Assembly (NCBI GenBank): GCA_034520365.1
Contig: JAXHNP010000007.1
Span: 974,824 to 1,038,823 of the forward strand
DNA length: 64,000 nt
Direction of reading: 5' to 3'
Source of the DNA: Desulfobacterales bacterium
Lineage (GTDB): Bacteria > Desulfobacterota > Desulfobacteria > Desulfobacterales > Desulfosalsimonadaceae
Below are positions 44,261 through 56,781 of the stretch, piece after piece. The notes beneath the pieces are model-generated. The model had not been told where the DNA came from. It saw nothing but the letters and a program-made list of their open reading frames with translations, and did no database searches. Position 1 is the first letter of the stretch, and the number at the start of each line of letters is the position of its first letter. The translations under genes were made by a program, and so were the position numbers.

Positions 44261-45625
44261 CTATTTTTTTTGACTTTTCCGGCTGATGGTCCGCCAGTGA
44301 TCCAGTCTTTCCCTGATGATTTTCTCATAGCCCCGGTCCGTGGGCTGGTAAAATGAGCGGCCCCTTAATTTCTCCGGCAGATAGTCCTGGGAAACCACCG
44401 CCTCCGGGTAATCGTGTGGGTATTTGTACCCTTCGGCGTAGCCCTCCTCCTTCATGATCCGGGTCGGGGCGTTTCTGATATGGTAGGGCACCGGCAGGGT
44501 GCCGGTTTTTTTGATGGTTTTTTGGATTTGCCCGTACGCCGCGTAGATCCCATTGCTCTTGGGCGCGCATGCCAGGTAGGCGGCGGCCTGCGCAAGGCTT
44601 AAGTCCCCTTCCGGAGACCCCAGAAACCGGTAGGCGTCCATGGCGTCCATGGCAAGGGTCAATGCCCGGGGATCGGCATTGCCGATATCCTCCGAGGCAA
44701 ACCGCACCATGCGGCGGGCAATATAGAATGGGTCCTCGCCGCCTTCCATCATACGGGCCAGCCAGTAAAGGGCCGCATCCGGATCGCCCCCGCGCAGGCT
44801 CTTGTGAAAGGCGGAGATGAGGTTGTAATGCTCCTCGCCCGCCTTGTCATAGGCAAGGGCTTTGCGCTGCAGCGCAGTTTCCACATCCTGGCGGGTGATT
44901 TCCGTATGCCCGGCGGACTGCGCGGTAAATGCGGCCACCTCAAGCGCGTTTAGCGCCGCCCGCCCGTCGCCGTCGGATATGGAAACAATATGGGCGGCCG
45001 CCTCATCCGAAAGCGTTAAGTCCGTTTCGCCCAGCCCGTTTAGAGAATCTGCCGCGGCCCGGGTAAGCAGGGTTTGGATATCCGCATCCGACAGGGCATA
45101 CAGGGAGATGATCTGGCAACGGGACAGAAGCGCGGATATGACCTCAAACGAAGGGTTTTCCGTGGTGGCGCCGATCAGCGTGATCAGGCCGCTTTCCACG
45201 TGATGGAGGAAGGCATCCTGCTGGGATTTGTTAAACCGGTGGATTTCATCTACAAACAGGATGGTACGTTTCTGGTAGCGCTGCTGCTGCTCCTTGGCGG
45301 TCTCAATAACGCTTCGGATGTCTTTAACCCCGGTGAGCACCGCTGAAATATGAACGAAATGGCAGCTGGTCTGTTCCGCAATGATCCGGGCGATGGTTGT
45401 TTTGCCGGAGCCGGGCGGGCCCCACAGAATCATGGAAAACAGGCGGTCCGCGGTGACGGCATTTCGAATCAGGGTGCCGGGGCCCGCCGCATGCTGCTGG
45501 CCGATCAGCGCATCCAGGTTTTTGGGCCGCATCCGGTCGGCCAGGGGCCGGGAGTCGTCAGCCGCCTTTTGGGGCGGCGGATTGAAAAGGTTTCGGGTTT
45601 CGTTGGTTTCGTCAGAGGACGCCAT
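44261..45625 (-). CDS. rarA: Replication-associated recombination protein A (MgsA/RarA AAA+ ATPase)
   Basis: RarA is a AAA+ ATPase related to clamp loaders that acts at stalled replication forks. The 454-residue protein has PLADRMRPKNLDALIGQQHA near 26-45, Walker A GPPGSGKTTIAR (about 69-80), Walker B FVDEIHRFNKSQQDAFL (about 122-138) and sensor region IGATTENPSFEV. The C-terminal tetramerisation part is present with GGEDPFYIARRMVRFASEDI and YKYPHDYPEAVV. It is full length. It precedes der on the minus strand in the sense that der is upstream by 17 nt, so they are probably co-transcribed. Confidence 0.95.
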   Translation of the reverse strand: MASSDETNETRNLFNPPPQKAADDSRPLADRMRPKNLDALIGQQHAAGPGTLIRNAVTADRLFSMILWGPPGSGKTTIARIIAEQTSCHFVHISAVLTGVKDIRSVIETAKEQQQRYQKRTILFVDEIHRFNKSQQDAFLHHVESGLITLIGATTENPSFEVISALLSRCQIISLYALSDADIQTLLTRAAADSLNGLGETDLTLSDEAAAHIVSISDGDGRAALNALEVAAFTAQSAGHTEITRQDVETALQRKALAYDKAGEEHYNLISAFHKSLRGGDPDAALYWLARMMEGGEDPFYIARRMVRFASEDIGNADPRALTLAMDAMDAYRFLGSPEGDLSLAQAAAYLACAPKSNGIYAAYGQIQKTIKKTGTLPVPYHIRNAPTRIMKEEGYAEGYKYPHDYPEAVVSQDYLPEKLRGRSFYQPTDRGYEKIIRERLDHWRTISRKSQKK

Positions 45626-45642
45626 AGGGATGTCCGGTCGAA

Positions 45643-47016
45643 TCAGGCCCGTTTCCGGGCTTTTTTCTTTTTAGTCGGCGCCGGGCGCTTTTTCTTTTGT
45701 CTGGGTTCGGATTCCCCGCGTTTTCTGAAGTAAAGCCGCACCGGCACCTGGTCCAGGCCGGTCTCCGCCCGGATCTGGTTGATGAGGTAGCGTTTGTAAG
45801 AAAAATGCACGCCTTCGGGGTAGTTGACAAAGCAGACGAATGTGGGCGGCCGGGTTGATGCCTGGGTGGCGTAATAGAATTTCAGACGCCGGCCGCGAAA
45901 GAGCGACGGCTCCGTGCGCTCAGTGGCCTGCTCGATGATCTTGTTTAACGGGCCGGTGGCAATGCGGCTTGCATATTGGGCATAGACGGTATCCACGGTT
46001 TCAAATATCCGGGGCACGCGCTTTCCGGTCACGGCGGATACGGTTAATACCGGGGCAAAGCTTAAGTACTTGGCCTCGCTTCTTAACCAGTCCATCATGC
46101 GCTGCATGGTTCGGCTGTCTTTTTCCACGATATCCCATTTGTTCAGGACAAAAATGCAGCCCCGGCCCTGTTCAAAGGCATAGCCCGCGATTTTGACGTC
46201 CTGCTCGGTGATGCCCTCGTAGCCGTCCAGAAGAATCAGCACCACATCCGCGCGTTCAATGCTTCTAAGGGCCTTTATAATGGAATACTTTTCAATTTTT
46301 TTGGATACCCGGCTTTTCCGGCGGATCCCGGCGGTATCGATAAAAATATAGCGGCGGCCGTCCCTGAAGAATGGCGTGTCAATGGCATCCCGGGTGGTGC
46401 CGGGCTGGCTGCTCACCATCACCCGGTCTTCGCCCAGAATCCGGTTGATGAGAGAGGATTTGCCCACATTCGGCCGCCCGATGACCGCGATCTTTATTGC
46501 CTCGGCTTCCGGTTCCGGCGCGGCATCAGGCAATTCGGCGGTTAACCGGTCCAGGAGCTCGTAAACCCCATACCCGTGTTCCGCGGAGACGGGAAAGAAT
46601 CGGTCCACGCCGAGTTCGTAAAAGGGATAGCACCGGTCCTCCTGGGTTTCGCTGTCCACCTTGTTCACCGTAAGCATCACGGGCACGTTATGGGTTTGCA
46701 CAAGCGCCAGAAGTTCGCGGTCATACGGGGTGGGCCCGGTTTTTCCGTCAAAGAGCAGAATGACCGCATCCGCTTCCTTGACCGCCTGTTCCACCTGGAG
46801 ACGGCTCATGGCGGTGAATTCATCCTCCGCCCCGGCGAATCCGCCGGTATCAATCAGGGTAAAAGCGCACCCGTCCCACTCGGCGTTTCCATAGTGTCGA
46901 TCCCGGGTAACCCCCGGAAAATCGTCAACCAAAGCGTCCGTTGTTCGGGTGATACGGTTGAACAGGGTGGATTTTCCGGCATTCGGGTGGCCGATAATGG
47001 CAACAACAGGTTTCAT
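45643..47016 (-). CDS. der: Ribosome biogenesis GTPase Der (EngA)
   Basis: Der assembles the 50S subunit using tandem GTPase domains. The 457-residue protein has the two G1 motifs GHPNAGKST (residues 8-16) and GRPNVGKSS (about 181-189), matching G3 DTGGFAG and DTAGIRR, and G4 NKVD and NKWD, followed by the C-terminal KH-like domain ([20 protein letters not shown]) and a basic tail ([16 protein letters not shown]). The long lysine-rich tail probably contacts rRNA. Full length, with no oddities. 5-formyl-THF cyclo-ligase is encoded upstream. Confidence 0.97.
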   Translation of the reverse strand: MKPVVAIIGHPNAGKSTLFNRITRTTDALVDDFPGVTRDRHYGNAEWDGCAFTLIDTGGFAGAEDEFTAMSRLQVEQAVKEADAVILLFDGKTGPTPYDRELLALVQTHNVPVMLTVNKVDSETQEDRCYPFYELGVDRFFPVSAEHGYGVYELLDRLTAELPDAAPEPEAEAIKIAVIGRPNVGKSSLINRILGEDRVMVSSQPGTTRDAIDTPFFRDGRRYIFIDTAGIRRKSRVSKKIEKYSIIKALRSIERADVVLILLDGYEGITEQDVKIAGYAFEQGRGCIFVLNKWDIVEKDSRTMQRMMDWLRSEAKYLSFAPVLTVSAVTGKRVPRIFETVDTVYAQYASRIATGPLNKIIEQATERTEPSLFRGRRLKFYYATQASTRPPTFVCFVNYPEGVHFSYKRYLINQIRAETGLDQVPVRLYFRKRGESEPRQKKKRPAPTKKKKARKRA

Positions 47017-47079
47017 AGCTTCCGGAAAACAGGCTTTCTTGAGGTGTTTGGATTTATCGCAAGCAAGCGGGGCGATGCG

Positions 47080-47667
47080 CTAAATCTTATAGATGATGCG
47101 TTCCTCGGTAATAATGATATCCACGAATTTATCGTGGGATTCCATGGGAACCATCTGGGTGATCTGATCCTCGAACGCAAAGGCCACTTTTCTGGCCGTG
47201 ACCGGCAGTTTTGGAATCATCCGGTCATACCGCCCGGCACCGATGCCCAATCGTCCGCCTTTTTCGTCAAAAGCGACCCCCGGTATAATGGCGATATCGA
47301 TATGATCCATGGAAACCGGCTTACATCGCTTTGGATTGGGTTCCAGCATTTTGCCGGTCCCTTTTCTTAAGTCCGCATCCACATTCTGAATCTTGTAGAG
47401 TCTGGCTCCGCCATTGGCATCGTCAAACAGCGGCAGCACGATGTCTTTGGGGCTGTCAATGCACCGGCGGATAATATGATCCGTATCCACCTCGCGATGG
47501 GTATTGATATAAAACAGGGAAACTTCGGCTTCAATAAAATTGGCGAACTCAAAGAGCTGGGCTTCGATCGCATCCAGCTTTTTCCGGATCTCTTCCCGGG
47601 AGTAGGCTTCCAGCTTTTTCTCAATCAGTTTCCGCAGTTCCTGTTTTTTTTCTTTGACATCCTCCAT
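47080..47667 (-). CDS. 5-formyltetrahydrofolate cyclo-ligase
   Basis: This enzyme converts 5-formyl-THF to 5,10-methenyl-THF with ATP. The ~195-residue product has LFYINTHREVDTDHII-type substrate region, then IDIAIIPGVAFDEKGGRLGIGAGRYDRMI, containing the family's PGVAFD and GxGxGRYDR motifs that bind ATP and folate, and VAFAFEDQI near the end. An open frame begins at a TTG at 47691; the ATG at 47667 (MEDVKEKKQELR) is preferred, with GGAG about 9-10 nt upstream. It lies upstream of der on the same strand and is divergent from serS. Confidence 0.9.
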   Translation of the reverse strand: MEDVKEKKQELRKLIEKKLEAYSREEIRKKLDAIEAQLFEFANFIEAEVSLFYINTHREVDTDHIIRRCIDSPKDIVLPLFDDANGGARLYKIQNVDADLRKGTGKMLEPNPKRCKPVSMDHIDIAIIPGVAFDEKGGRLGIGAGRYDRMIPKLPVTARKVAFAFEDQITQMVPMESHDKFVDIIITEERIIYKI

Positions 47668-47738
47668 CAATCTATTCTCCAACACAAGCAAAAATAAATA
47701 CCCCTTATATATGATTTTTTCAAAATTTTCAATAATTA

Positions 47739-50601
<2,863 letters not shown>

Positions 50602-52527
50602 ATGGAATCCGGCAGATTCCGGTTATTTGCCATTGTCTGGGGTATGGTCGCGGTGCTCGCCGGTATTTTACTGGCTTTTCCGGCCCATGCCGCCTTTTTC
50701 CAGAAGCGCTTTGTGGTCTGCCAGGACCGCGGCCGTGACATTCTTTGCGATCCCTATGTGGTGCAGAAAAACGACTATGTGATCAAGCTCTTCAAACAGC
50801 GGGGCGAAATTGCGCACGAAGATTTTCCCCAATTTTTAGCCATCTTCAAGCGAATCAACTCGGATGTTGAGGATGTCAATAAAATCTATCCCAACCAGAA
50901 GATCCTGATCCCTTTAAAAATTCTTGCGCCCGGCGCCATTGAGGGGCAATCCACCGGCACGGTGACCATTCCGATTATAAACATCACCAACCTGCCGGAC
51001 AGCATGATCCAGAATTCCTCGCGCTATGAAGTGCAGTCCGGGGATACGGTTTCCAGGCTGATTGCCGAGCAGTTCGGCAAACTGAACCGGAAGGAATACG
51101 ATAGGGTGCTTGAACTGTTTAAATACATGAACCCGGATGTGGAGGACGTCAATCTTATCCGGGTGGGGGAAAAAATCCGGCTGCCGGACCCGGCAGTACG
51201 AAATGCCGGCTGGTATGATGCCGTATTCGACGAATCCGGCCAAATTGATAGTAAAAAGCCGTTTAAGACGCCTGAGCCGGAGCCGCCGCCCGCCAAATCC
51301 GAGCCGGAACCGGCGGTTACGGATAACGCACCGGAGCTAAAACCTGAACCTGAACCTGAGCCTGAGCCTGAAAGCCAGGCGCCGCCTGAGGAGGCCGCTG
51401 AAGCCCCTGAATTATCCAAAAGTCCCCCCAAAGAACCGAAAAAAGCGTCAGCGCCCCCAAAACAAAAGGCAGCCGGGCGGCTGGGCCCGGTTTATAAAAA
51501 AGCCGCCCGGATATTAAACGCGCGGCTTATGGATGAAGGGGATTTCTTCTTTCCCCGGGCGGGGCTTGCGGATTACAGGGTCGATTTGACGCAGAATCCG
51601 ATCATGGAACTGCCCGAGGGGGGGCGTCTGCTGTTTGATCCCCATGAGCGGGTGGATGAGAAGGCGGCCGCTGCCATCAAAAAATTCTGGCGCAACCTCT
51701 CGATTGTCCGTTTGGCGCCCAAGGCTACGCTTCGGGAGCTTTTTCAGAAGATTTGTCCGCTTATCGATCCGGACGGGTGCGAGAACAAACTGACGTTTTC
51801 CGATAACGGCATATCCGTGACGGTCCGGGGGGAATACATATATGAGCGCCCGGACGGGGACGGCAAAGCTTGCCTTACGTTTATCCGGGACCCAAGCGAG
51901 CAGATGGCGCCCGCCATCCGGAGTTATCTGGCGCATCAATGGATAAGCGTTGAGGACTGGATCAACCGGGAGAATGTTTTTTCCCGGGCCCGGCAGGCCG
52001 CAGAACATCAGGGGGCGGTCGGCAGGGCCGAAACCCTTATCGCCTCAAGCCCCTCCGAGGTAGTTCGCGCGCTCGCCGAGCAACTGGGATACACATATCA
52101 GGAAAACGTTGAAATTTCATTTCCCTATGCGGGCTTCCAGGTCAAAGCCTTAACCAACCTGCTCGCCCTTGGCCCAAGCAGCGAGGTGCTGATCGATTAC
52201 GGCGACCTGCAGGGGGATGCGATCAAATCGATTGAATTCACCGGCTTTGAGGTGATTCAAATCCAGAACCGCAATGATCCGTATCAAGCAGCCCGGCGGC
52301 TGCTATCCGAACTGCCGGTGGAACAAAATGATACGCCGATGTTCTGGGCGGCCAATCGGCGGCGGATACACAATACGTCCTTTAAGTTGCCGGGGACAGT
52401 GGTGTCAGCTCCCGGCCAGTCCGGAGAAGAACGCAGAATTCTGATCACCAGCGTTGAAGTGCCGCCGGAAATAAGGTATTTTCTTTCCGAAAAAGGGCTT
52501 GCCGTGCTTCAGGTACGCGGACCATAA
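50602..52527 (+). CDS. Secreted LysM-domain protein with Pro/Glu-rich linker
   Basis: The 641-residue protein begins with a signal peptide (FAIVWGMVAVLAGILLAFPAHA). Two LysM-type regions follow: one near 50-110 (YVVQKNDYVIKLFKQRG ... IYPNQKILIPLKIL) and one near 142-200 (YEVQSGDTVSRLIAEQFG ... LIRVGEKIRLPDP), which suggests peptidoglycan binding. A low-complexity EPEP-rich linker (about 220-275) leads to a ~330-residue C-terminal region with no recognised domain. The start codon abuts the thrC stop. The downstream TPR lipoprotein gene follows after 21 nt. The likely location is the periplasm or cell wall; the function is unknown. Confidence 0.78.
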   Translation: MESGRFRLFAIVWGMVAVLAGILLAFPAHAAFFQKRFVVCQDRGRDILCDPYVVQKNDYVIKLFKQRGEIAHEDFPQFLAIFKRINSDVEDVNKIYPNQKILIPLKILAPGAIEGQSTGTVTIPIINITNLPDSMIQNSSRYEVQSGDTVSRLIAEQFGKLNRKEYDRVLELFKYMNPDVEDVNLIRVGEKIRLPDPAVRNAGWYDAVFDESGQIDSKKPFKTPEPEPPPAKSEPEPAVTDNAPELKPEPEPEPEPESQAPPEEAAEAPELSKSPPKEPKKASAPPKQKAAGRLGPVYKKAARILNARLMDEGDFFFPRAGLADYRVDLTQNPIMELPEGGRLLFDPHERVDEKAAAAIKKFWRNLSIVRLAPKATLRELFQKICPLIDPDGCENKLTFSDNGISVTVRGEYIYERPDGDGKACLTFIRDPSEQMAPAIRSYLAHQWISVEDWINRENVFSRARQAAEHQGAVGRAETLIASSPSEVVRALAEQLGYTYQENVEISFPYAGFQVKALTNLLALGPSSEVLIDYGDLQGDAIKSIEFTGFEVIQIQNRNDPYQAARRLLSELPVEQNDTPMFWAANRRRIHNTSFKLPGTVVSAPGQSGEERRILITSVEVPPEIRYFLSEKGLAVLQVRGP

Positions 52528-52548
52528 AATATTAAAGGAATTCGCATC

Positions 52549-53316
52549 ATGGCATCAAGAAAATGGCGGCTTTTTATCTGCCTGATAACCATTTGCGGCC
52601 TTACGGCCTGCGCTGCAGGCGATTTGGCGCTACGAAAAGAGCGGGCCACCGCCTCCCGGGAGCTGGGAGAAGTCTATATGAGCCAGGAGTCCTATACCCG
52701 GGCGCTTCGGGAATTTCTGAAGGCTGAGCAGATTTACGCCAAAGACCCCTTTCTTCAGAATGATCTGGGCCTGGCCTATATGGCCAAAAAACAGTATGAT
52801 AAAGCCATTTCGCATTTTAAGTATGCCCTGGAATTAAACCCCGATTATGCGCCGGCCAGAAACAATCTCGGGGCGGCCTATATGGAAAACGAAGACTGGG
52901 ATGCGGCTATTGAATGTTTTGAGGCGGTAAAAGATGATCTGCTCTATGCCACGCCCCATTTCCCGCTGACCAATCTGGGATTTATCGCCTATCATAAGGG
53001 CAACTATGAGCAGGCCGTCCATTATTACAAAGAGGCCTTGGATTTAATGCCCGGATTTCCGAAGGCCCTTCACGGGCTGGGGCAGGTATATTTGGATACC
53101 AGCAGGCCGGATAAGGCGGTGGAAGTCCTTGAAAAAGCCGTGGACAAGGCGCCCGGGCAAACCCGGATTCACCTGGATCTGGGCAAAGCCTACCGTGACA
53201 TCCATGAATACAATAAAGCCTACAAGACATTTAAAAAAGCCGCGGCCATGGGCAAGGATACCCGGCTGGGCGAAGAAGCGGAGCGGCTGGCTGAAGAAGT
53301 CTGGCGGTTCGAGTAA
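52549..53316 (+). CDS. TPR-repeat lipoprotein (PilF/PilW-like)
   Basis: The 255-residue protein has a lipoprotein signal with the lipobox LTAC (Cys 21) and about five to six TPR repeats: RELGEVYMSQESYTRALREF, NDLGLAYMAKKQYDKAISHF, NNLGAAYMENEDWDAAIECF, TNLGFIAYHKGNYEQAVHYY, HGLGQVYLDTSRPDKAVEVL and LDLGKAYRDIHEYNKAYKTF. This layout is like PilF/PilW, the outer-membrane lipoprotein that helps type IV pilus secretins assemble, but no pilus genes are near, so it may serve another envelope complex. It is the last gene of the thrC-LysM-TPR run. Confidence 0.82.
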   Translation: MASRKWRLFICLITICGLTACAAGDLALRKERATASRELGEVYMSQESYTRALREFLKAEQIYAKDPFLQNDLGLAYMAKKQYDKAISHFKYALELNPDYAPARNNLGAAYMENEDWDAAIECFEAVKDDLLYATPHFPLTNLGFIAYHKGNYEQAVHYYKEALDLMPGFPKALHGLGQVYLDTSRPDKAVEVLEKAVDKAPGQTRIHLDLGKAYRDIHEYNKAYKTFKKAAAMGKDTRLGEEAERLAEEVWRFE

Positions 53317-53328
53317 TGGCCTCGGCCC

Positions 53329-54273
53329 CTATGAAAGCAGCCGCAGCACGGCGGCCATATCGTCCTTGTCCTGCACACTTAAATCCATTGGCCCGCCGGC
53401 GGGGGCCAGGGCGGAAAGAAATTCCGTTTTGCCGTAAACGGCAATGCTGATCCGGTCAATCTGGTCAATTTTTTCCCGGGCTGCGGCCACGTCAATGGCT
53501 GAAACATTCATCCCCTTCATGATCAGGGCTTCCACGGTATTGGATGCCAGCGCCTGCTGATTTTTTTCCCCTGCCCGGACGGCTTTAATGAGATGCTGTT
53601 TGTACGTCATCAGGGCCTCATAAATGTCCGTTCCGGGATCGGTCTGCTCCAGCAGAAAAATGGCCAGATCCAAGAGCTCCCAGAAGTCATCTGGCTGACG
53701 GGTGGGATGCGGGGCCGAGGGCCGGGCAAGCCCCTTAACTAGCGCACAAAGAAAATCGATTTGGTTGTTTGTTTGGCCGATCCGCGCATTTCGCAGTTTG
53801 ACCCGCATCCGGCAGGCATCTTCGGCCTCCGGCAGAAAATGATCAATGGCCTCTGCGATTTGGCGGGAAATGGTGGCGCTCGGGCGGAGCCGGCTTATCA
53901 TCTGGCGGATGGCCGTCTCAGTTACCGGCAGAATCGCTTGGCCGCGCTGATCCGGAAAACAGAGCCGGGCCTGAAGGTTTTTCTGGCTTAAAGTATGGAC
54001 CACCTCAGAAACCTCCGCCTCGGTCAGTTCGGCTTCCGAGAGGATGGGTTCAAGTTTTTCCTGTGTGGCCGCATCCGGAAAAAAGATCAGTTCAACCGCC
54101 GTGTCCGCCTCGCAGTTATCCGCATCCACTAATGCTTCGGCCAGCGCTTGCCCGGATGTTGGCGAAAGCGTTGAATCAATATAATGCACCACCGCATCCG
54201 GTAAACAGATGTCCCCGGAAAGGATCTCCGTCAATTCCTGAACCAGCTTTTCTTTTGTTTGCTGCTTGCGCAT
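53329..54273 (-). CDS. Hypothetical helical protein
   Basis: The open frame starts at 54432, but the first 53 residues are low-complexity and unlike the rest; the ATG at 54273 (MRKQQTKEKLVQELTEILSG) is preferred and gives 314 residues. The product is acidic and almost entirely helical by composition, with no membrane segment, signal peptide or known motif; TRQPDDFWELLDLAIFLLEQ and KGMNVSAIDVAAAREKID are the most regular helices. It is convergent with the TPR lipoprotein gene and divergent from the Sel1 gene. No function can be assigned. Confidence 0.62.
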   Translation of the reverse strand: MRKQQTKEKLVQELTEILSGDICLPDAVVHYIDSTLSPTSGQALAEALVDADNCEADTAVELIFFPDAATQEKLEPILSEAELTEAEVSEVVHTLSQKNLQARLCFPDQRGQAILPVTETAIRQMISRLRPSATISRQIAEAIDHFLPEAEDACRMRVKLRNARIGQTNNQIDFLCALVKGLARPSAPHPTRQPDDFWELLDLAIFLLEQTDPGTDIYEALMTYKQHLIKAVRAGEKNQQALASNTVEALIMKGMNVSAIDVAAAREKIDQIDRISIAVYGKTEFLSALAPAGGPMDLSVQDKDDMAAVLRLLS

Positions 54274-54466
54274 GGGTCGCCTGAAATTTGGTTGTGGCGT
54301 TTGTCCGCAATATAAAGGCGGCAGCCGCTGAATGCAACCCGGATTTTTTCGGGGGGTTCCGCCGGCCGGGCTGTTCGAGCGGCCGGGCGAATCCGAATAT
54401 TTGCTTGACAAGTGTTTGGTTTTAGTCCACATTTTTTAAAAATAGATCAATAACATATTATTCCTT

Positions 54467-56134
54467 ATGAGAGATTCTGTCATGAATTATCATTTTGCCT
54501 GGCCCCGCGTTTTTGCCTTTTCTTTATTCTTTATCTGCTGTTTGTTTTTGATGCTGCCGCCTGCCGGATTTTGTGAGTCCAATGCATCTGAAAACGATTC
54601 GGCGGAGATGGATGCCCCGGAATCGTTCGAGGCAGCCGAAAATGCCGACCCCGAACCCGAAGCAGCGGAAGCTCCGGATAAATTTGTGCCCATGGCGGTG
54701 GAACCCCCGAATCCGGAAGCTCTAAAGCTCACGGATCAGGGAATCCGTTTTTACCGGGGGCAGGGTGTTTCCCAGGATTACGAGAAGGCGGCGGACCTGT
54801 TTTTAAAAGCCGCGGAAAAGGGCGGGGCTGCCGCTCAGTATGCGCTCGGGTATATGTATGAACAGGGCCTGGGCGTGGCCGCGGATTCAGATGAAGCGCT
54901 GGCGTGGTATCGCAGAGGCGCAGAGCAGGAACACGTGCTGGCGGAATACGGATACGCCCATATGCTTTATTACGGAAAAGCCGGCGAAAAGCAGCCGGAG
55001 GAGGCGGCGAAATGGTACAAACGGGCGGCCAACCGGGAAGATGCCCTGCCGATTCATTATTACAGCCTGGGCGCCATATATGATTCCGGCACCGGCTTGC
55101 CGGCGGATCCGGAAAAAGCCGCAAGATGGTATGAGCAGGCGGCTGAAGCCGGCTATGCAAAGGCCCAGCTTTGTCTGGGGGATATGTTCTATAAGGGCGA
55201 GGGCGTAGACAGGGATCCCTGGCAGGCGCTGAACTGGTACGAAAAAGCCCATGCCCAGGGGCTTGTTCAAGCAAGCTATGGTTTGGGGGTGATCTATTAT
55301 AAGGGGGACGGCATTCCCCGGAACTATGAGAAAGCGGCGGAATACTTTCAGGCAGCCGCAGATAAAGATTTTGCGCCGGCCATGTACAGCCTGGGGGTGA
55401 TGCATGAGGCCGGAGAAGGGGTGGCAGAGAATTCCAAGCGAGCCCTTCTGCTTTATGAAAAAGCCGCAAACGCCGGGTTTGGCGATGCCATGTACCGGAT
55501 CGGCATGCTGTATGCCAACGGCAGTCTCGGCAAGCCGGTTGATGAATCCAAGGCGGTGGAATGGTTTGAAAAAGCCGCAGACAGCGGCAGCAGCGAGGGG
55601 GCGTTTGCATTGGGCGTGGTCTATGAGGAGGGCAAGGCCGGCGTGGAAACGGATTACCCCAAAGCCGCCGAGTGGTATCGGCAGGCCGCTTCAGACGGGC
55701 ATGCCAAGGCCCAGATGCGGATGGGCGTATTGTATGATAATGGACTGGGTGTTGAAAGGGATTTGAAAACGGCTGCAAAATGGCATCAAAAGGCGGCGGC
55801 CCGGGGCCTGGTGTATTCCCAGCTTCGCTATGCGGGCATGTGCTACAACGGCATGGGCGTGGAAAAGGATTTTAATCAGGCGTTTAAATGGTATGAAGCC
55901 GCGGCCCGTCAGGGCGATGTGGAGGCCCAGTACAGTGTCGGGGTCATGTGTTTTAACGGCCAGGGCACGTCCCAGAGCGATGTAACCGCCTATGCCTGGC
56001 TTTCCCTGGCCGCGGCCCAGGGAAAGGATGTGGCGGCCGAGCAGCGCCAGGTGCTAAAATCGCGGATGACAGAGACCCAGATCAAAACTGCCGAAGAACT
56101 TTTCAGCAAGCTTTACCAGGAGATCCTTCTCTAA
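54467..56134 (+). CDS. Sel1-repeat secreted protein
   Basis: The 555-residue protein has a signal peptide (FAFSLFFICCLFLMLPPAGFC), an acidic linker (about 35-75), and about eleven Sel1-like repeats of ~36 residues, each with the ALGxxYxxGxGV and KAAEWYxxAA signatures (for example YALGYMYEQGLGV near 125, LGVMHEAGEGV, MGVLYDNGLGV). A last SLAAAQGKDVAAEQR block ends the array. Sel1 solenoids are protein-interaction scaffolds, often in envelope or signalling assemblies; the partner is unknown. An alternative ATG at 54482 would shorten the N-terminus by 5 residues. A small thiamine-binding-type gene follows after 22 nt. Confidence 0.87.
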   Translation: MRDSVMNYHFAWPRVFAFSLFFICCLFLMLPPAGFCESNASENDSAEMDAPESFEAAENADPEPEAAEAPDKFVPMAVEPPNPEALKLTDQGIRFYRGQGVSQDYEKAADLFLKAAEKGGAAAQYALGYMYEQGLGVAADSDEALAWYRRGAEQEHVLAEYGYAHMLYYGKAGEKQPEEAAKWYKRAANREDALPIHYYSLGAIYDSGTGLPADPEKAARWYEQAAEAGYAKAQLCLGDMFYKGEGVDRDPWQALNWYEKAHAQGLVQASYGLGVIYYKGDGIPRNYEKAAEYFQAAADKDFAPAMYSLGVMHEAGEGVAENSKRALLLYEKAANAGFGDAMYRIGMLYANGSLGKPVDESKAVEWFEKAADSGSSEGAFALGVVYEEGKAGVETDYPKAAEWYRQAASDGHAKAQMRMGVLYDNGLGVERDLKTAAKWHQKAAARGLVYSQLRYAGMCYNGMGVEKDFNQAFKWYEAAARQGDVEAQYSVGVMCFNGQGTSQSDVTAYAWLSLAAAQGKDVAAEQRQVLKSRMTETQIKTAEELFSKLYQEILL

Positions 56135-56156
56135 ATTCCCAAACGAGGTTGTTTGT

Positions 56157-56450
56157 ATGAGTGTTATCATTGAGCTATCTATTTTTCCAATGGACAAGGG
56201 TGTCAGCGTGAGTCCGTATGTCGCCCGGGTGGCCAAAATTATCGAGGGTAGCGGCCTTTCTCATGCGATCAATTCCATGGGCACCTGCATTGAAGGGGAA
56301 TGGCCGGAAGTAATGAGAGTCGCGGATCAGTGCTTTAAAGATTTGCAGAGTGACTGCGACCGCATCTATCTGACGATGAAGGCGGATTACCGCAAAGACC
56401 GCTCCGCCGGCCTGACCGGGAAGGTGGAATCCGTCAAATCACAAATGTAA
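56157..56450 (+). CDS. MTH1187/YkoF-type thiamine-binding family protein
   Basis: This 97-residue protein belongs to the MTH1187 family, whose relatives bind thiamine or hydroxymethylpyrimidine. Features seen are IIELSIFPMDKGVSVSPYVA near 4-23 and INSMGTCIEGEWPEVMRVAD near 38-57, both typical of the family ferredoxin-like fold, plus a basic C-terminus. The family is often found without thiamine genes, as here. It probably shares a transcript with the Sel1 gene. Confidence 0.87.
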   Translation: MSVIIELSIFPMDKGVSVSPYVARVAKIIEGSGLSHAINSMGTCIEGEWPEVMRVADQCFKDLQSDCDRIYLTMKADYRKDRSAGLTGKVESVKSQM

Positions 56451-56489
56451 ACCTCAGTTTGATGCAGCAAATCTGCTTCTTTCAAGCAA

Positions 56490-56523
56490 TAAAAAAGGGG
56501 TTTAAGATTTCTCTTAAACCCCT
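56490..56523 (-). terminator. Terminator of the tRNA-Val/tRNA-Asp transcript
   Basis: A perfect 12-bp stem AGGGGTTTAAGA / TCTTAAACCCCT is followed on the minus strand by a T-run (TTTTTTATTG), 11 nt beyond the 3' end of tRNA-Asp. Confidence 0.88.
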
Positions 56524-56534
56524 GATTTTGTTAG

Positions 56535-56613
56535 TGGCGGGAGCGACGAGACTCGAACTCGCGACCTCCGGCGTGACAGGCCGGCGTTCTAACCAGAACT
56601 GAACTACGCCCCC
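56535..56613 (-). tRNA. tRNA-Asp (GTC)
   Basis: The 79-nt cloverleaf on the minus strand has acceptor arm GGGGGCG / CGCTCCC, encoded CCA, D-arm GTTC..GAAC, anticodon stem CCGGC / GCCGG with loop CTGTCAC (anticodon GTC) and T-arm GCGAG-TTCGAGT-CTCGT. The D-loop is somewhat long. It is the second tRNA of a pair, 22 nt after tRNA-Val. Confidence 0.95.
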
Positions 56614-56635
56614 GTGTGTAAAATTGTCAAATAAC

Positions 56636-56711
56636 TGGTAGGCGGAACAGGGCTCGAACCTGTGACCTACGGCTTGTAAGGCCGCCGCTCTCCCAACTGA
56701 GCTATCCGCCC
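56636..56711 (-). tRNA. tRNA-Val (TAC)
   Basis: The 76-nt cloverleaf on the minus strand has acceptor GGGCGGA pairing with TCCGCCT (one G-U), encoded CCA, D-arm GCTC..GAGC, anticodon loop CTTACAA (anticodon TAC) and T-arm ACAGG-TTCGAGC-CCTGT. It is first in the transcript. Confidence 0.95.
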
Positions 56712-56781
56712 TCACTTAAAAAATAATTTTTAACAGCCGGCGCCATTACTGTCAAGCTTAAATTACATTAATCAGCAATAT

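Noticed and set aside
54729..55778. 349-residue Arg/Pro-rich open frame opposite the Sel1 gene
   Set aside because: Its composition follows from the repetitive Sel1 codons on the other strand; no motif is visible.
56535..56711. tRNA pair considered as an integration site
   Set aside because: No integrase, duplicated tRNA 3' end or foreign block is adjacent; both flanks are ordinary genes.
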